Assembly: GCF_000286315.1 (NCBI RefSeq)
Contig: NZ_ALJG01000354.1
Location: 1-42,436 of the forward strand
Source: Paenisporosarcina sp. TG20
GTDB lineage: Bacteria; Bacillota; Bacilli; Bacillales_A; Planococcaceae
DNA: 42,436 nucleotides
Direction: 5' to 3'
Positions 7,984 through 15,940 of the stretch are shown here, piece by piece. Position 1 is the first letter of the stretch. Every line of letters starts with the position of its first letter. The notes below the pieces were generated by a model that searched no databases, had not been told where the DNA came from, and worked only from the letters and a program-made list of their open reading frames with translations. A program made the translations under genes and the position numbers.

Positions 7984-8430
7984 TTGACATTTAAAGTTCA
8001 GCGAATAGAAGATTTGAATAAAGTTGACGTATCACAGTTGGTGAAGGAAAGCGAAGAAGAAGGGTACCGTTTCTTATCACGTTTAGTGAATGATTATGAA
8101 GATGGAACTAATACATTTAATAAAAATGGTGAAGCACTTTACGGTGTCTGGGCAGAGCCTGATAAATTAGTGGCAATTGGAGGAATAAATCAAAATCCCT
8201 TCAAGGATAATATGGATGAAGCACGCTTGAAGAGATTTTATACACTCGGTGATGCACGTAGACAGGGTGTTGGATCTCAGTTATTGAATGAACTGGTGAA
8301 TCATGCAAAAGATAACTTTAAACGAATTTCATGTCGGACAGAGTCAGCAAAAGCAGATGCTTTCTATAGGGCAAATGGTTTTGAAGAAACACATGATTTC
8401 CCTCATACTACACATGTAATTAACCTATAA
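7984..8430 (+). CDS. GNAT family N-acetyltransferase
   Basis: A 148-residue GNAT protein. The core carries KRFYTLGDARRQGVGSQLL, with the RRQGVG acetyl-CoA-binding loop, and ends with DAFYRANGFEET. The substrate is unknown. The TTG start has AAAGGGGA at 7967-7974. It sits alone between two strong terminators, so it is likely a single-gene transcript. Confidence 0.88.
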   Translation: MTFKVQRIEDLNKVDVSQLVKESEEEGYRFLSRLVNDYEDGTNTFNKNGEALYGVWAEPDKLVAIGGINQNPFKDNMDEARLKRFYTLGDARRQGVGSQLLNELVNHAKDNFKRISCRTESAKADAFYRANGFEETHDFPHTTHVINL

Positions 8431-8441
8431 AACACCAATTA

Positions 8442-8481
8442 AAATGAGGATACGCTGAAAATTGTGTATCCTCATTTTTTT
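8442..8481 (+). terminator. Rho-independent terminator after the GNAT gene
   Basis: Twelve-base arms AAATGAGGATAC and GTATCCTCATTT enclose an 11-base loop, followed by more than six T residues. Confidence 0.92.
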
Positions 8482-8580
8482 TATTATTAGTTTAAGAAAT
8501 GAACAAGTGAGCAAATAGTACAATTATTGGTAATGTGATAATTGTACGTAAAATAAAGATTAACACCCCTTAAAAATAGC

Positions 8581-8727
8581 TGAGTGGACGAAAACATGAG
8601 ATGAGTGGATGAAAACCATAGCTGAGTGGATGAAAACATGAGATGAATGGATGAAAACCATAGCTGAGTGGATGAAAACATGATTTGAGTGGACGAAAAC
8701 ATCATGTGAATGGACGTAAATCCAAAA
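8581..8727. repeat. Array of seven 21-bp tandem repeats
   Basis: Seven consecutive units of exactly 21 bases start at 8581, 8602, 8623, 8644, 8665, 8686 and 8707. Each begins TGAGTGGAYGAAAA (A replaces the second G in units 4 and 7; the last unit is degenerate). The tails alternate between CATGAGA-like and CCATAGC, giving a 42-base higher-order period. A second array with the same period and a related core lies at 32634-32777. Confidence 0.93.
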
Positions 8728-8738
8728 TGTCAGTAGAA

Positions 8739-8780
8739 AGACGGAGGGCGGAGTGACAAACTTCACTTCGCTCTCCATCT
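8739..8780 (+). other. Long imperfect inverted repeat (hairpin)
   Basis: The arm at 8739-8757 and the arm at 8762-8780 can pair over about 18 positions around a four-base loop. As plus-strand RNA it has two G-U pairs and one C-A mismatch. There is no following T run, so it is not a classical terminator. Confidence 0.7.
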
Positions 8781-8966
8781 TAGTTATTAAGGGTATAATA
8801 AATTTGATATTTAATACGACCCTGGAAACAAAGTCAATATAGTATCTGAAATTCTTTTCAAATGAAACTCTAATCTTGTAATCGAATTAGGTTAACATTC
8901 TATCCTAATAGATTATTTTTGGAGCTGTGATTACAATTATGGAATTCAACAACCTGAGGAATCTAT

Positions 8967-9956
8967 TTATTTCTTCTCAAGAACTTTCCATGAAGTACGT
9001 GAAATCTCCTCGAGTTCAGAATCGTCAAGTTTAAAAGTTAGAGCACCGACATTGTCTTGAGCATGATGGACTTTAGTTGCTCCAGGTATTGCAAAAATTG
9101 TTTCTCCGTGATAATGGATAGTCCAGTTCAATGCAACCTGACTAGCACTTACATTGTATTTTTCACCAATAGAATCGAGTAAAGTAATAAGTGGTTTGGA
9201 TTTAGCCAACCCAGCCTCTTTAAACTTACTTTGAAATCTTCGTGGACCTTTGGCATCGTGAATTAAAGCAGGATTATCATGAAATTTACCTGTAAGCAAT
9301 CCTTGTTCAAGAGGTGAATATGCAATTATAGAAATTCCTAAATCTTTAGCACTTTGAAGGATGCCATTTTTTTCAATACGACGGTCTAATAAACTATATT
9401 TTACTTGGTTAGAAGCGAGTGTAAGTCCATTTTCACTTAGTATCCCGTGCGAGTTGACCATATCTGCAACGTTAAAATTACTAATACCAACTTGATTAAT
9501 ATGGCCGGCCTTTACTAGTTCAATCATTGCTCGTATTTGTTTATCAACTGAAGAATAGGAATAAGGTTGGTGAATTTGATATAAGTCAATCGGTCGATTA
9601 CGTAGTGCTTCTTTCCGGGTATGTATTGTTTTATTAATGGAGCTAGAGGTTCTAAACATTGGCCACCACTTGGTTGCGATTCTAGCTTCTTCCTGAGTAA
9701 CACCAATATTATCAAGCGCTTTCGCTAAAATCTTTTCTGATTCTCCACCACCATAGACTTCAGCTGTATCAAACCAATTGATCCCTCCATCTAAAGAAGT
9801 TTTAATAATTTCTTCAGTTAGTGCATCATCTAGTGCTCCCCAAAACTTACCTACCATACCTGTACCTTTGCTGAATTGCCAAGTTCCCAGACCGAGGGGA
9901 CAAATGGTCAAATCCGTTTGACCTAGACTTCGTCGTTTCACCATAGTATTTTTCAA
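8967..9956 (-). CDS. Aldo/keto reductase
   Basis: A 329-residue NADP(H)-dependent oxidoreductase of the AKR barrel family. The catalytic tetrad is visible as Asp63 and Tyr68 (FDTAEVYGG), Lys96 (ATKWW) and His129 (YQIHQP). The cofactor-binding C-terminal part includes IIAYSPLEQGLLTGKF and IPGATKVHHAQDN. The physiological carbonyl substrate is not predictable; the family includes general aldehyde and sugar reductases. The start is TTG 9956, with GGAGG nine bases upstream; the in-frame ATG four codons later lacks good spacing. The gene is transcribed toward the repeat-bearing intergenic region and appears monocistronic. Confidence 0.92.
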   Translation of the reverse strand: MKNTMVKRRSLGQTDLTICPLGLGTWQFSKGTGMVGKFWGALDDALTEEIIKTSLDGGINWFDTAEVYGGGESEKILAKALDNIGVTQEEARIATKWWPMFRTSSSINKTIHTRKEALRNRPIDLYQIHQPYSYSSVDKQIRAMIELVKAGHINQVGISNFNVADMVNSHGILSENGLTLASNQVKYSLLDRRIEKNGILQSAKDLGISIIAYSPLEQGLLTGKFHDNPALIHDAKGPRRFQSKFKEAGLAKSKPLITLLDSIGEKYNVSASQVALNWTIHYHGETIFAIPGATKVHHAQDNVGALTFKLDDSELEEISRTSWKVLEKK

Positions 9957-10032
9957 GTATATGAGCCTCCAATGTGAATTATCTGGTAAAAGTGTAACAC
10001 TTGTTCTATTAAGTTAGCGAATATCAAGCGGT

Positions 10033-10061
10033 TTGTAACTTTTCATAAACTATTCCATAAT
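10033..10061 (+). promoter_or_regulatory. Putative sigma-A promoter for the methyltransferase
   Basis: TTGTAA at 10033-10038 and CATAAT at 10056-10061 are separated by 17 bases, about 35 bases before the GTG start. Confidence 0.55.
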
Positions 10062-10094
10062 AGAAGATAGCAAACTACGTAAGGTGGTATTCCG

Positions 10095-10790
10095 GTGAAG
10101 GATGATTTGATTTTTGATATGGAAATGGCTAAAGAATACGATAAGGGAATTAGGCGAGCTTTGCCATCCTATGATGCATTATTTCGTATGGTGCAATCCT
10201 TTTTACGTGCAAATATAAAAGACTCGGCAAACGTATTGGTCGTTGGTGCAGGTGGAGGAAATGAAATTGTTACATTTGGAACAGCGAATCCTTCTTGGAC
10301 TTTTGCGGGTGTGGATCCGTCTGAAGCAATGCTAGAAGTGGCCTTGCAAAAAGCTAAAAACGAGGGCATCGAAGAACGTGTGTCCATTCATGTTGGGAAG
10401 ATTGAAGAAATTGAATTTACTGAGCCATTTAATGCTGCGACATGTATATTAGTTCTCCACTTTGTTGAGACGATAGAAGAAAAACGAAGTTTATTAAAAA
10501 CAGTAAAAGAACAATTAAAACCTGGTGCCCCTTTTGTTCTGGTGACGATGTTTGGTGATCAATCGAATTCGGAATTCAATGAACGAATGAATTTATGGAA
10601 GTCGATATGGCTAGATTTAACGGATTTAACGCTAGAAGATGTTAATGGGATGGAAGAGTCAGTTCGTGAACTATCATTTATATCAGCTAATGAAATCGAA
10701 AAACTCTTAGACCAAGCTGGATTTGAGCGGGTTACACAATTCTTTTCAACTACATTATTTGGTGGATGGATTGCACACGCGGGCAATTAG
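10095..10790 (+). CDS. Class I SAM-dependent methyltransferase
   Basis: A 231-residue Rossmann-fold methyltransferase. Motif I is VLVVGAGGGNEIVTFG, the acidic motif II is FAGVDPSEAMLEVA, and motif IV is ATCILVLHFVET, followed by LKPGAPFVLVTMFGD. The substrate is unknown. The N terminus (AKEYDKGIRRALPSYDALF) resembles small-molecule methyltransferases of the Methyltransf_25 type. It is clearly paralogous to the gene at 28874-29554: both share the EYDKGxRRxLPxYD start, DPSxAMLEVA and LKPGAPF. The GTG start follows AAGGTGG. A bidirectional terminator separates it from the TRAP genes. Confidence 0.9.
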   Translation: MKDDLIFDMEMAKEYDKGIRRALPSYDALFRMVQSFLRANIKDSANVLVVGAGGGNEIVTFGTANPSWTFAGVDPSEAMLEVALQKAKNEGIEERVSIHVGKIEEIEFTEPFNAATCILVLHFVETIEEKRSLLKTVKEQLKPGAPFVLVTMFGDQSNSEFNERMNLWKSIWLDLTDLTLEDVNGMEESVRELSFISANEIEKLLDQAGFERVTQFFSTTLFGGWIAHAGN

Positions 10791-10827
10791 ACCAACAAAC
10801 TTTTGATTAAGTTGTTCATACGAACCT

Positions 10828-10872
10828 AAAAAAGCGAGAATCTCTTAGGATATAAGAGTTTCTCGCTTTTTA
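10828..10872. terminator. Bidirectional terminator between convergent genes
   Basis: A long stem of AAAAAGCGAGAA plus CTCTTA pairs with its complement ending TTCTCGCTTTTT. It is flanked by A and T runs, so it can serve both the methyltransferase and dctM. Confidence 0.9.
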
Positions 10873-10890
10873 AACAATTCCTTTTTAATC

Positions 10891-12153
10891 TTAAGTAAGA
10901 AATAATGAGATTTGCGGGAAAAGAATAATCAACACTAGAACAATTATGAATATTGCGAAAAAGGGAACGACTCCTTTTATTACATTTTCTACCTTTTCCC
11001 CTGATATGCCACTGACTACAAATAAATTCAGTCCTACAGGTGGGGTTATCATACCGAGTTCCATATTTACTACCATAATAATTGCAAAGTGTATTACATC
11101 AATTTCTAATACAGAAATTATTGGTAGCAAGATTGGAAGTGTAATTAATATAATTGCAGTCGGTTCTAAAAACATACCAAGTACAAAAAACAGGATGCTA
11201 ACAATAAGTAAAAAGGTCCACTTATTAAAACCGCTATCACTGACCCAGGAAGCAAAAGCTTGTGGTATTTGTTCGGTTGTCAAAAACATTCCTAGAACAA
11301 GGGCGGCAGCAATGATTAGGAATATCATTGAAGTGGTGTTAATTGATTCTGTTAATATCTCCTTGAAAGTAACCCAATTCAATTCTCTGTAGATAAATAT
11401 TGAAATAATTAGCGCGTACAGTGCGGCTAAAAAGGAAGCTTCTGTAGGTGTAACGACACCAGTATAAATACTTCCCAAAATTACGATAGGCATTATTAAT
11501 CCCCATACTGCCTTTACCGTAGGCTTCAATCTCTTGTTAAAAGGAACTTTTTCTAGTCCTCCATAGCCTTTTCGGTATGCTACTATAACTGCGTATACTA
11601 TTAGGGCAAATCCTAGTAATATTCCTGGCAAAATACCAGCAGAAAATAGTCTTCCAGTAGACTGTTCGGAAACAGATCCATAGAGAATTAGAGGGATGGA
11701 TGGTGGAATTAAGATTCCAAGTGTACCAGCAGCTGCAACTAACCCCATAGAATACTTCTTGTCATATCCCGCTTTTACCATCATTGGAATCATAATAGCG
11801 CCAATGGCAGCTGCAGTAGCAGGACTAGATCCTGAAATAGCAGCGAAAATCATACATGTAACGACAGTTACAATTGATAATCCACCTTTAGTATGTCCTA
11901 CCCAAGAACGTATACATTCAATAAGGTATTTTGAAATTCCTCCCTTAGCCATAATCAAACCAGCGAATACAAATCCAGGAATGGCCATGAGTGTAGTACT
12001 ATTTACACCGGTAAACATCTTTTGAATTACCGTGTTGAGAGAGAAGTCTACCAAATAAAGACCAATAATACTTGAAACTGCTAGACTAATTGCGATTGGA
12101 ACTCTTAATAAAGCAAGGCCGAATAGTAAACCAATTACGATTATTGCTTCCAT
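10891..12153 (-). CDS. dctM: TRAP transporter large permease (DctM family)
   Basis: A 420-residue membrane protein with about 12 spans, the normal DctM length. Family features include the N-terminal ALLRVPIAISLAVSS, the IPGFVFAGLIMAKGGIS region, AISGSSPATAAAIGAIM, and GILIPPSIPLILYG. It forms the sodium-driven transport channel with DctQ and receives substrate from DctP. The start ATG is preceded by GAGGAGG and overlaps the dctQ end by 13 bases. The substrate is likely a carboxylate, judging by the surrounding catabolic genes. Confidence 0.95.
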   Translation of the reverse strand: MEAIIVIGLLFGLALLRVPIAISLAVSSIIGLYLVDFSLNTVIQKMFTGVNSTTLMAIPGFVFAGLIMAKGGISKYLIECIRSWVGHTKGGLSIVTVVTCMIFAAISGSSPATAAAIGAIMIPMMVKAGYDKKYSMGLVAAAGTLGILIPPSIPLILYGSVSEQSTGRLFSAGILPGILLGFALIVYAVIVAYRKGYGGLEKVPFNKRLKPTVKAVWGLIMPIVILGSIYTGVVTPTEASFLAALYALIISIFIYRELNWVTFKEILTESINTTSMIFLIIAAALVLGMFLTTEQIPQAFASWVSDSGFNKWTFLLIVSILFFVLGMFLEPTAIILITLPILLPIISVLEIDVIHFAIIMVVNMELGMITPPVGLNLFVVSGISGEKVENVIKGVVPFFAIFIIVLVLIILFPQISLFLT

Positions 12154-12638
12154 TGGATATCCTCCTCGTTAGTTATATCTTCATTTAAAATAAAATATTT
12201 ATATGCTTTCTCACAGAAACGTATAAATAATAAAGCCCCTGCAATCGGCATTATTAAGTAATTAATCCATATAGGAAAATTCAAATCGATTGTTTTTATT
12301 CCTTGAGCGTATGCGGTTAATACCATTTCCAGTCCTGTCCATAAGATGAATAAACTAAAACCGACTCCTATCAGAAGAGTTACACCTTGAGAAAATTTCT
12401 TCATCTTTGGTCCTGACTTGTCATACATGATATCAATAGAAATGTGTTTATTATCCTTTAATGCAGTAGAGAAACCTATGAATATCGCCCAAACAAGAAG
12501 CATAGTATATATTTCTGTTGCCCAGCTTTGGGAGGCCCCTACTACATACCTCATGAATACTGAATAAAGGCTAACTCCAAACCCGAAAAGAAAAAACAAA
12601 CCAGATAAAGCGCTTTCAATTTTATCTAAAATCCTCAT
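12141..12638 (-). CDS. dctQ: TRAP transporter small permease (DctQ family)
   Basis: A membrane protein of 165 residues with four hydrophobic segments and the DctQ landmarks: YVVGASQSWATEIYTMLLVWAIFIG and LKDNKHISIDI. It is the small integral subunit that partners DctM. I set the start at ATG 12638 because AAAGGAGGAAATGG lies directly upstream and the protein then begins MRILDKIE, typical for the family. A longer in-frame extension to 12704 would run over the proposed operator. Translational overlap with dctM indicates a dctQM operon, divergent from dctP. Confidence 0.93.
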   Translation of the reverse strand: MRILDKIESALSGLFFLFGFGVSLYSVFMRYVVGASQSWATEIYTMLLVWAIFIGFSTALKDNKHISIDIMYDKSGPKMKKFSQGVTLLIGVGFSLFILWTGLEMVLTAYAQGIKTIDLNFPIWINYLIMPIAGALLFIRFCEKAYKYFILNEDITNEEDIQWKQ

Positions 12639-12670
12639 TCCATTTCCTCCTTTTGCAGCAATATTGTATA

Positions 12671-12680
12671 TTGGATACGA
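12671..12680 (-). promoter_or_regulatory. Candidate GntR operator upstream of dctQ
   Basis: The minus strand reads TCGTATCCAA, nine of ten bases identical to the sites at 12831 and 26678. It lies between the predicted dctQ promoter and the dctQ start, a position suited to repression. Confidence 0.45.
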
Positions 12681-12701
12681 GATGCCGATATTCTGAATTT
12701 T

Positions 12702-12725
12702 CAAGATTACAAGATTACAAGATAT
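12702..12725. repeat. Three 8-bp direct repeats near the dctQ transcription start
   Basis: CAAGATTA occurs twice in tandem, followed by a third copy CAAGATAT. It lies immediately downstream of the predicted minus-strand -10 box. It may be a regulator site or chance low-complexity sequence. Confidence 0.6.
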
Positions 12726-12754
12726 ATCATAATATAAGATATATGTAACAACAA
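12726..12754 (-). promoter_or_regulatory. Putative promoter for dctQM
   Basis: On the minus strand TTGTTG (12754-12749) and TATGAT (12731-12726) are 17 bases apart. Confidence 0.5.
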
Positions 12755-12792
12755 GATAAATAAGAAAAATTATTTAAAGATTCTAATTTTTC

Positions 12793-12821
12793 TTTACATT
12801 TAGGTTCCGGTGTGATAATTT
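12793..12821 (+). promoter_or_regulatory. Putative promoter for dctP
   Basis: TTTACA (12793-12798) and TAATTT (12816-12821) are 17 bases apart. An extended TGTGATAAT element overlaps the -10 box. Confidence 0.5.
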
Positions 12822-12830
12822 ATTTGTGAG

Positions 12831-12840
12831 TTGTATCCAA
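12831..12840 (+). promoter_or_regulatory. Candidate GntR operator upstream of dctP
   Basis: TTGTATCCAA, followed by TA. It starts about ten bases after the predicted -10 box, overlapping or just past the expected transcription start. Twelve bases are identical to the site at 26678-26689. Confidence 0.5.
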
Positions 12841-12990
12841 TAACCAACGAAAGGGGATGTGATTTTATCAGTGCATTAAAAAGAAGAAAACCGGTAAGGG
12901 AAGTGTATTGATAAAAACGAAAGCCCTTTCACGAAGTGAATTACAACTTGGATTTATTTTTTATCTATAAAAAAATTAGGGGGAAATTCT

Positions 12991-14046
12991 ATGAAAAAGG
13001 TTATTCTATTTGTATTTTTATTAATGTCAGTTATCTTTTTGGCAGCGTGTGGAGGTAATGAAGCAACTGAGCCAACAGATGATGGTTCAACTCCGGGTAC
13101 AGATGATGGTGGTAATGACATACAGGAAATAACTATTAAATTTTCTCATGTTGTAGCAGAGAATACTCCCAAACATCAAGGGGCATTGGCGATGAAAGAG
13201 TATATTGAATCAAATTCTAATGGGAAAATAAAATTTGAAATTTATCCGAACAGTTCATTGTTTGGTGATCAAGATGAATATCAAAATCTAGTATCAAATA
13301 ATATTCAATTTATTGCACCAGATTTAACAAAGTTTGTTGGTAATAATCCTCAATTCAATGTACCTGCTCTTCCATTCATGTTTGATAACGATGAAGAGGC
13401 TATCGCATTTTGGGATGGCGAAAAAGGTGCTGAAGTTTTAGGTAGTCTTGAAGCTGACGGTGTCTTAGGATTATCAATGTGGCCTAATGGTGGTAAGCAT
13501 CTGACGAATGATGAAAAAGCAATAGATTCACCAGATGATTTAAAAGGTTTGAAATTCCGTACTCAAGGTGGGCAAGTATTAGAATCTATATATAAAGCCC
13601 TAGGAGCAGGGTCAGAATCTATTCCTTTTAGTGAGCTTTATACAGCACTTGACCAAGGTGTTGTAGACGGTCAAGAGAATACATTTAGTAACATCGAATC
13701 TAAGAAGTTTGATGAGGTTCAAACATATATGACAGTTATGAATCATACTCGTGTTGATTACGCTGTTTTCACTAATACAACATTTTGGAATGAATTGAAT
13801 GAAGCAACAAAAGAAATTGTAGTAGCTGGTTTGGCAGAAGGTACAAAAGTGGCAAGAGCAGAAGCTAAGAGTCTAAATGAAAAAGCATATGAAACAATTA
13901 AAGAAAGAGGCTTAGTTGAAATTATTGAATTAACACCGGAACAGGTTGACGTATTTAGAGAAGTAATGGAACCTATTTATGCAGAATATGAAGATTCAAT
14001 TGGTGCGGATGTAATTGAGGCGGCACGCGAAGCAGCAAAAGATTAA
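12991..14046 (+). CDS. dctP: TRAP transporter substrate-binding lipoprotein (DctP family)
   Basis: A 351-residue secreted binding protein. A lipoprotein signal peptide ends in the lipobox LAAC with Cys20 as the lipidated residue, followed by an acidic linker. The mature part shows DctP features: IKFSHVVAENTPKHQGA, LKGLKFRTQGGQV (the arginine that binds the substrate carboxylate in relatives) and ALDQGVVDGQENTFSNI. It captures an organic acid and delivers it to DctQM. Unusually it is transcribed away from dctQM. The start follows AGGGGGAA. A terminator-like hairpin follows the stop, so dctP may be expressed at a higher level than the downstream genes. Confidence 0.95.
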   Translation: MKKVILFVFLLMSVIFLAACGGNEATEPTDDGSTPGTDDGGNDIQEITIKFSHVVAENTPKHQGALAMKEYIESNSNGKIKFEIYPNSSLFGDQDEYQNLVSNNIQFIAPDLTKFVGNNPQFNVPALPFMFDNDEEAIAFWDGEKGAEVLGSLEADGVLGLSMWPNGGKHLTNDEKAIDSPDDLKGLKFRTQGGQVLESIYKALGAGSESIPFSELYTALDQGVVDGQENTFSNIESKKFDEVQTYMTVMNHTRVDYAVFTNTTFWNELNEATKEIVVAGLAEGTKVARAEAKSLNEKAYETIKERGLVEIIELTPEQVDVFREVMEPIYAEYEDSIGADVIEAAREAAKD

Positions 14047-14074
14047 AAAATTATCATAGTCCTTTATTGAACTG

Positions 14075-14106
14075 AAAAAGTTGGCTGTTTTTATAGCCAA
14101 CTTTTT
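14075..14106 (+). terminator. Terminator after dctP
   Basis: AAAAGTTGGCT pairs with AGCCAACTTTT across an eight-base loop and is followed by T residues. Downstream genes may depend on read-through or on their own promoter. Confidence 0.88.
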
Positions 14107-14145
14107 GTGTTTTAAGATAGGCATTGGGAGGCGTGAGTAATCCGA

Positions 14146-15489
14146 ATGACAACTAAAACTTTAGTCGAAAACTGCTTGTCAACATCTTATGAACAAATAC
14201 CTGAAGAGGTAATACTTCATGGCAAAAGAAGCTTGCTAAATTGGATGGGAGTTTCAATTGGCGCTTCTAATCATCCTTCAATCGATATGTTAATAGAACT
14301 TTCAAAGGATCTTAAATCGGCACAACAAGTTTCCATATATGGCAGGGAAGAAAAGGTTGATTTATTAATGGCTACATTGATAAACGGTACATCTTCCCAT
14401 ATTTTCGATTATGATGATACACATTTAGATACTATTCACCATCCTAGTGGACCAGTGGCACCTGTGGTTTTTGCATTAGGAGAACATTTAGGTTTAAGTG
14501 GCAAGGAGATTTTACATGCCTTCATTTTAGGATGTGAAGCAGAACTAAGAATAGCAAATGCGGTTTATCCAAGTCATTATAAGCTAGGTTGGCATATTAC
14601 AAGTACAACAGGTGTGTTTGGGGCAGCAATTGCTGCTGGTATCTTATTAAAGTTAGATCAAGAAAAATTATTATGGGCACTAGGAATTGCTGGAACACAA
14701 TCATCTGGTCTTAGAGAAGTATTTGGAACAATGAGCAAACCATTCCATCCAGGAAAAGCAGCGCAGAATGGATTATTATCAGCTCTCTTGGCGAAAAAAG
14801 GATTTACAAGTTCTGAAATGATCTTAGAAGCTAAACGAGGTTTTGCGAACGTATTAGCACCAGAGCATGATTTAGAGAAAGTTAATATTCGCTGGGGACA
14901 AGACTGGGAACTTTTGAAAAACAGTTTCAAACCATATGCATGTGGAATTGTCCTTCACCCCTCAATTGATGCTTGCGTGTATTTACATAAAACCCTTTCA
15001 TTTGAAGAATTGCAGTCAATCGAGCTAAAGGTTAATCCATATGTACTTGAACTGACTGGAAAAAAAACACCGAGTACAGGGCTAGAAGGGAAGTTTAGTG
15101 TATATTTTACCGCCTCGATTGCATTTTTAGAAGGAAGTGCCAGTGAAAAACAATACACAGACGAAAAAGTTAACGAGGAAAAAATTAGAGAAATGCAAAA
15201 GAAAGTTAGTATAACGGTAGACAATGATATTAAAGAAGAAGAGGCTGAAGTTATCGCAAGCTTGAAGGATGGATCACAGATTACTTATAAGGTATTAAAT
15301 GCAAAAGGAAGCATCTGTAATCCTATGTCTGAAGAGGAACTGTTAACTAAATTTGCTAGTCTGGTTGAAGAGAAAATAGGGAAATTTAATTCTGAAAGAC
15401 TTGCTAATTTCCTTCTTAACATAGAGAAATATTCTACTATAAATGAGCTAATCGCGCTCAATAAAATAGTAGTTGTAAGTGAAGGGTAA
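14146..15489 (+). CDS. MmgE/PrpD family protein (dehydratase/decarboxylase), copy 1
   Basis: A 447-residue member of the family that contains 2-methylcitrate dehydratase (PrpD), MmgE and cis-aconitate decarboxylase. Residues reported as active-site in cis-aconitate decarboxylase have visible counterparts: FDYDDTHLDTIHHPSG (Asp, Thr and His), GWHITST (His), KPFHPGKAA (Lys) and GIVLHPSID (His). The natural substrate is therefore probably a tricarboxylate or branched dicarboxylate, but dehydration and decarboxylation cannot be told apart here. The start ATG follows GGGAGGCGTGAG. A second, diverged copy lies at 19205. Carboxymuconolactone decarboxylase and AEC genes follow. Confidence 0.9.
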   Translation: MTTKTLVENCLSTSYEQIPEEVILHGKRSLLNWMGVSIGASNHPSIDMLIELSKDLKSAQQVSIYGREEKVDLLMATLINGTSSHIFDYDDTHLDTIHHPSGPVAPVVFALGEHLGLSGKEILHAFILGCEAELRIANAVYPSHYKLGWHITSTTGVFGAAIAAGILLKLDQEKLLWALGIAGTQSSGLREVFGTMSKPFHPGKAAQNGLLSALLAKKGFTSSEMILEAKRGFANVLAPEHDLEKVNIRWGQDWELLKNSFKPYACGIVLHPSIDACVYLHKTLSFEELQSIELKVNPYVLELTGKKTPSTGLEGKFSVYFTASIAFLEGSASEKQYTDEKVNEEKIREMQKKVSITVDNDIKEEEAEVIASLKDGSQITYKVLNAKGSICNPMSEEELLTKFASLVEEKIGKFNSERLANFLLNIEKYSTINELIALNKIVVVSEG

Positions 15490-15517
15490 TCCATAAAAAA
15501 GAATAGGAGAAGTGGTT

Positions 15518-15898
15518 ATGAACAAAGAAAAGTTTGAAATAGGTTTAGAAATACGAAGAAGTGTTTTAGGCGCAGAATACGTCGATCAATCGATTCAAAA
15601 TGCTACTGAATTTAATATGCCTATGCAAGAATTAGTAACGGAATACTGTTGGGGAGAAGTTTGGGCAAGACCTGGCCTTTCTAAAAAGACAAGAAGCATG
15701 CTAAATCTTGCTATGATAACAGCTTTAAATAGACCTCATGAGTTAAAGCTTCATGTAAGGGGAGCAATTAATAATGGTTTAACAAAAGACGAAATTAAAG
15801 AAATATTTTTGCAGACCGCTATTTATTGTGGTGTACCAGCTGCAATTGATAGCTTTAGAACGGCAAAGGAAGTTTTTGATGAAATGGATAAAGAGTAA
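15518..15898 (+). CDS. Carboxymuconolactone decarboxylase family protein (PcaC-like)
   Basis: A 126-residue protein with the CMD fold. EYCWGEVWARPGLSKKTRSMLNLAM is the PcaC-like block, followed by ELKLHVRGAINNGLTKDEIKEI and CGVPAAIDSFR. It lacks the CxxC of AhpD peroxidases, so it belongs to the decarboxylase-like side of the family. 4-carboxymuconolactone decarboxylation is not supported by any neighbouring protocatechuate gene, so a related decarboxylation or isomerisation in this dicarboxylate cluster is more likely. I chose ATG 15518 over GTG 15512 because AGGAGA at 15505-15510 is correctly spaced only for the former. Confidence 0.9.
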   Translation: MNKEKFEIGLEIRRSVLGAEYVDQSIQNATEFNMPMQELVTEYCWGEVWARPGLSKKTRSMLNLAMITALNRPHELKLHVRGAINNGLTKDEIKEIFLQTAIYCGVPAAIDSFRTAKEVFDEMDKE

Positions 15899-15940
15899 AC
15901 TGTTCAGAAGTTATTTATAAGAGTTCAGGTTTGTAATTTA

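Larger units (their letters stand above)
8431..8966. other. Convergent intergenic region with terminator, 21-bp repeats and a long hairpin
   Basis: This 536-base gap lies between two genes that converge on it. It holds the terminator at 8442-8481, the 21-bp repeat array at 8581-8727 and an inverted repeat at 8739-8780. The remainder, 8790-8966, shows nothing I can assign. Two minus-strand frames are open across the repeats only because the period is a multiple of three. Confidence 0.7.
12639..12990. promoter_or_regulatory. Divergent control region between dctQM and dctP
   Basis: This 352-base region holds one predicted promoter in each direction, a candidate operator downstream of each, an 8-base tandem repeat, and a TTCAC-GAA-GTGAA inverted repeat at 12928-12940. 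The long leader of dctP (about 160 bases) contains a tiny frame beginning GTG after AAAGGGGAT; I do not consider it a gene. Confidence 0.65.

Noticed and set aside
8581-8727. Possible CRISPR array
   Set aside because: Units are contiguous 21-base tandem repeats without unique spacers, and no cas genes are present.
8487-8778. Two overlapping minus-strand frames encoding seven-residue repeats (FSSTQLW-like and HSHDVF-like)
   Set aside because: They are open only because the DNA repeat period is 21 bases; no ribosome binding site and no family resemblance.
12639-12704. N-terminal extension of DctQ to 12704
   Set aside because: ATG 12638 has an excellent ribosome binding site and the family's usual N terminus; the extension overlaps the control region.
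12861-12881. Six-codon leader frame (GTG) upstream of dctP after AAAGGGGAT
   Set aside because: Too short and without attenuator structure or codon bias to support a leader peptide.
15518-15898. Protocatechuate pathway assignment (PcaC)
   Set aside because: No other protocatechuate or beta-ketoadipate genes are nearby; only family membership is supported.
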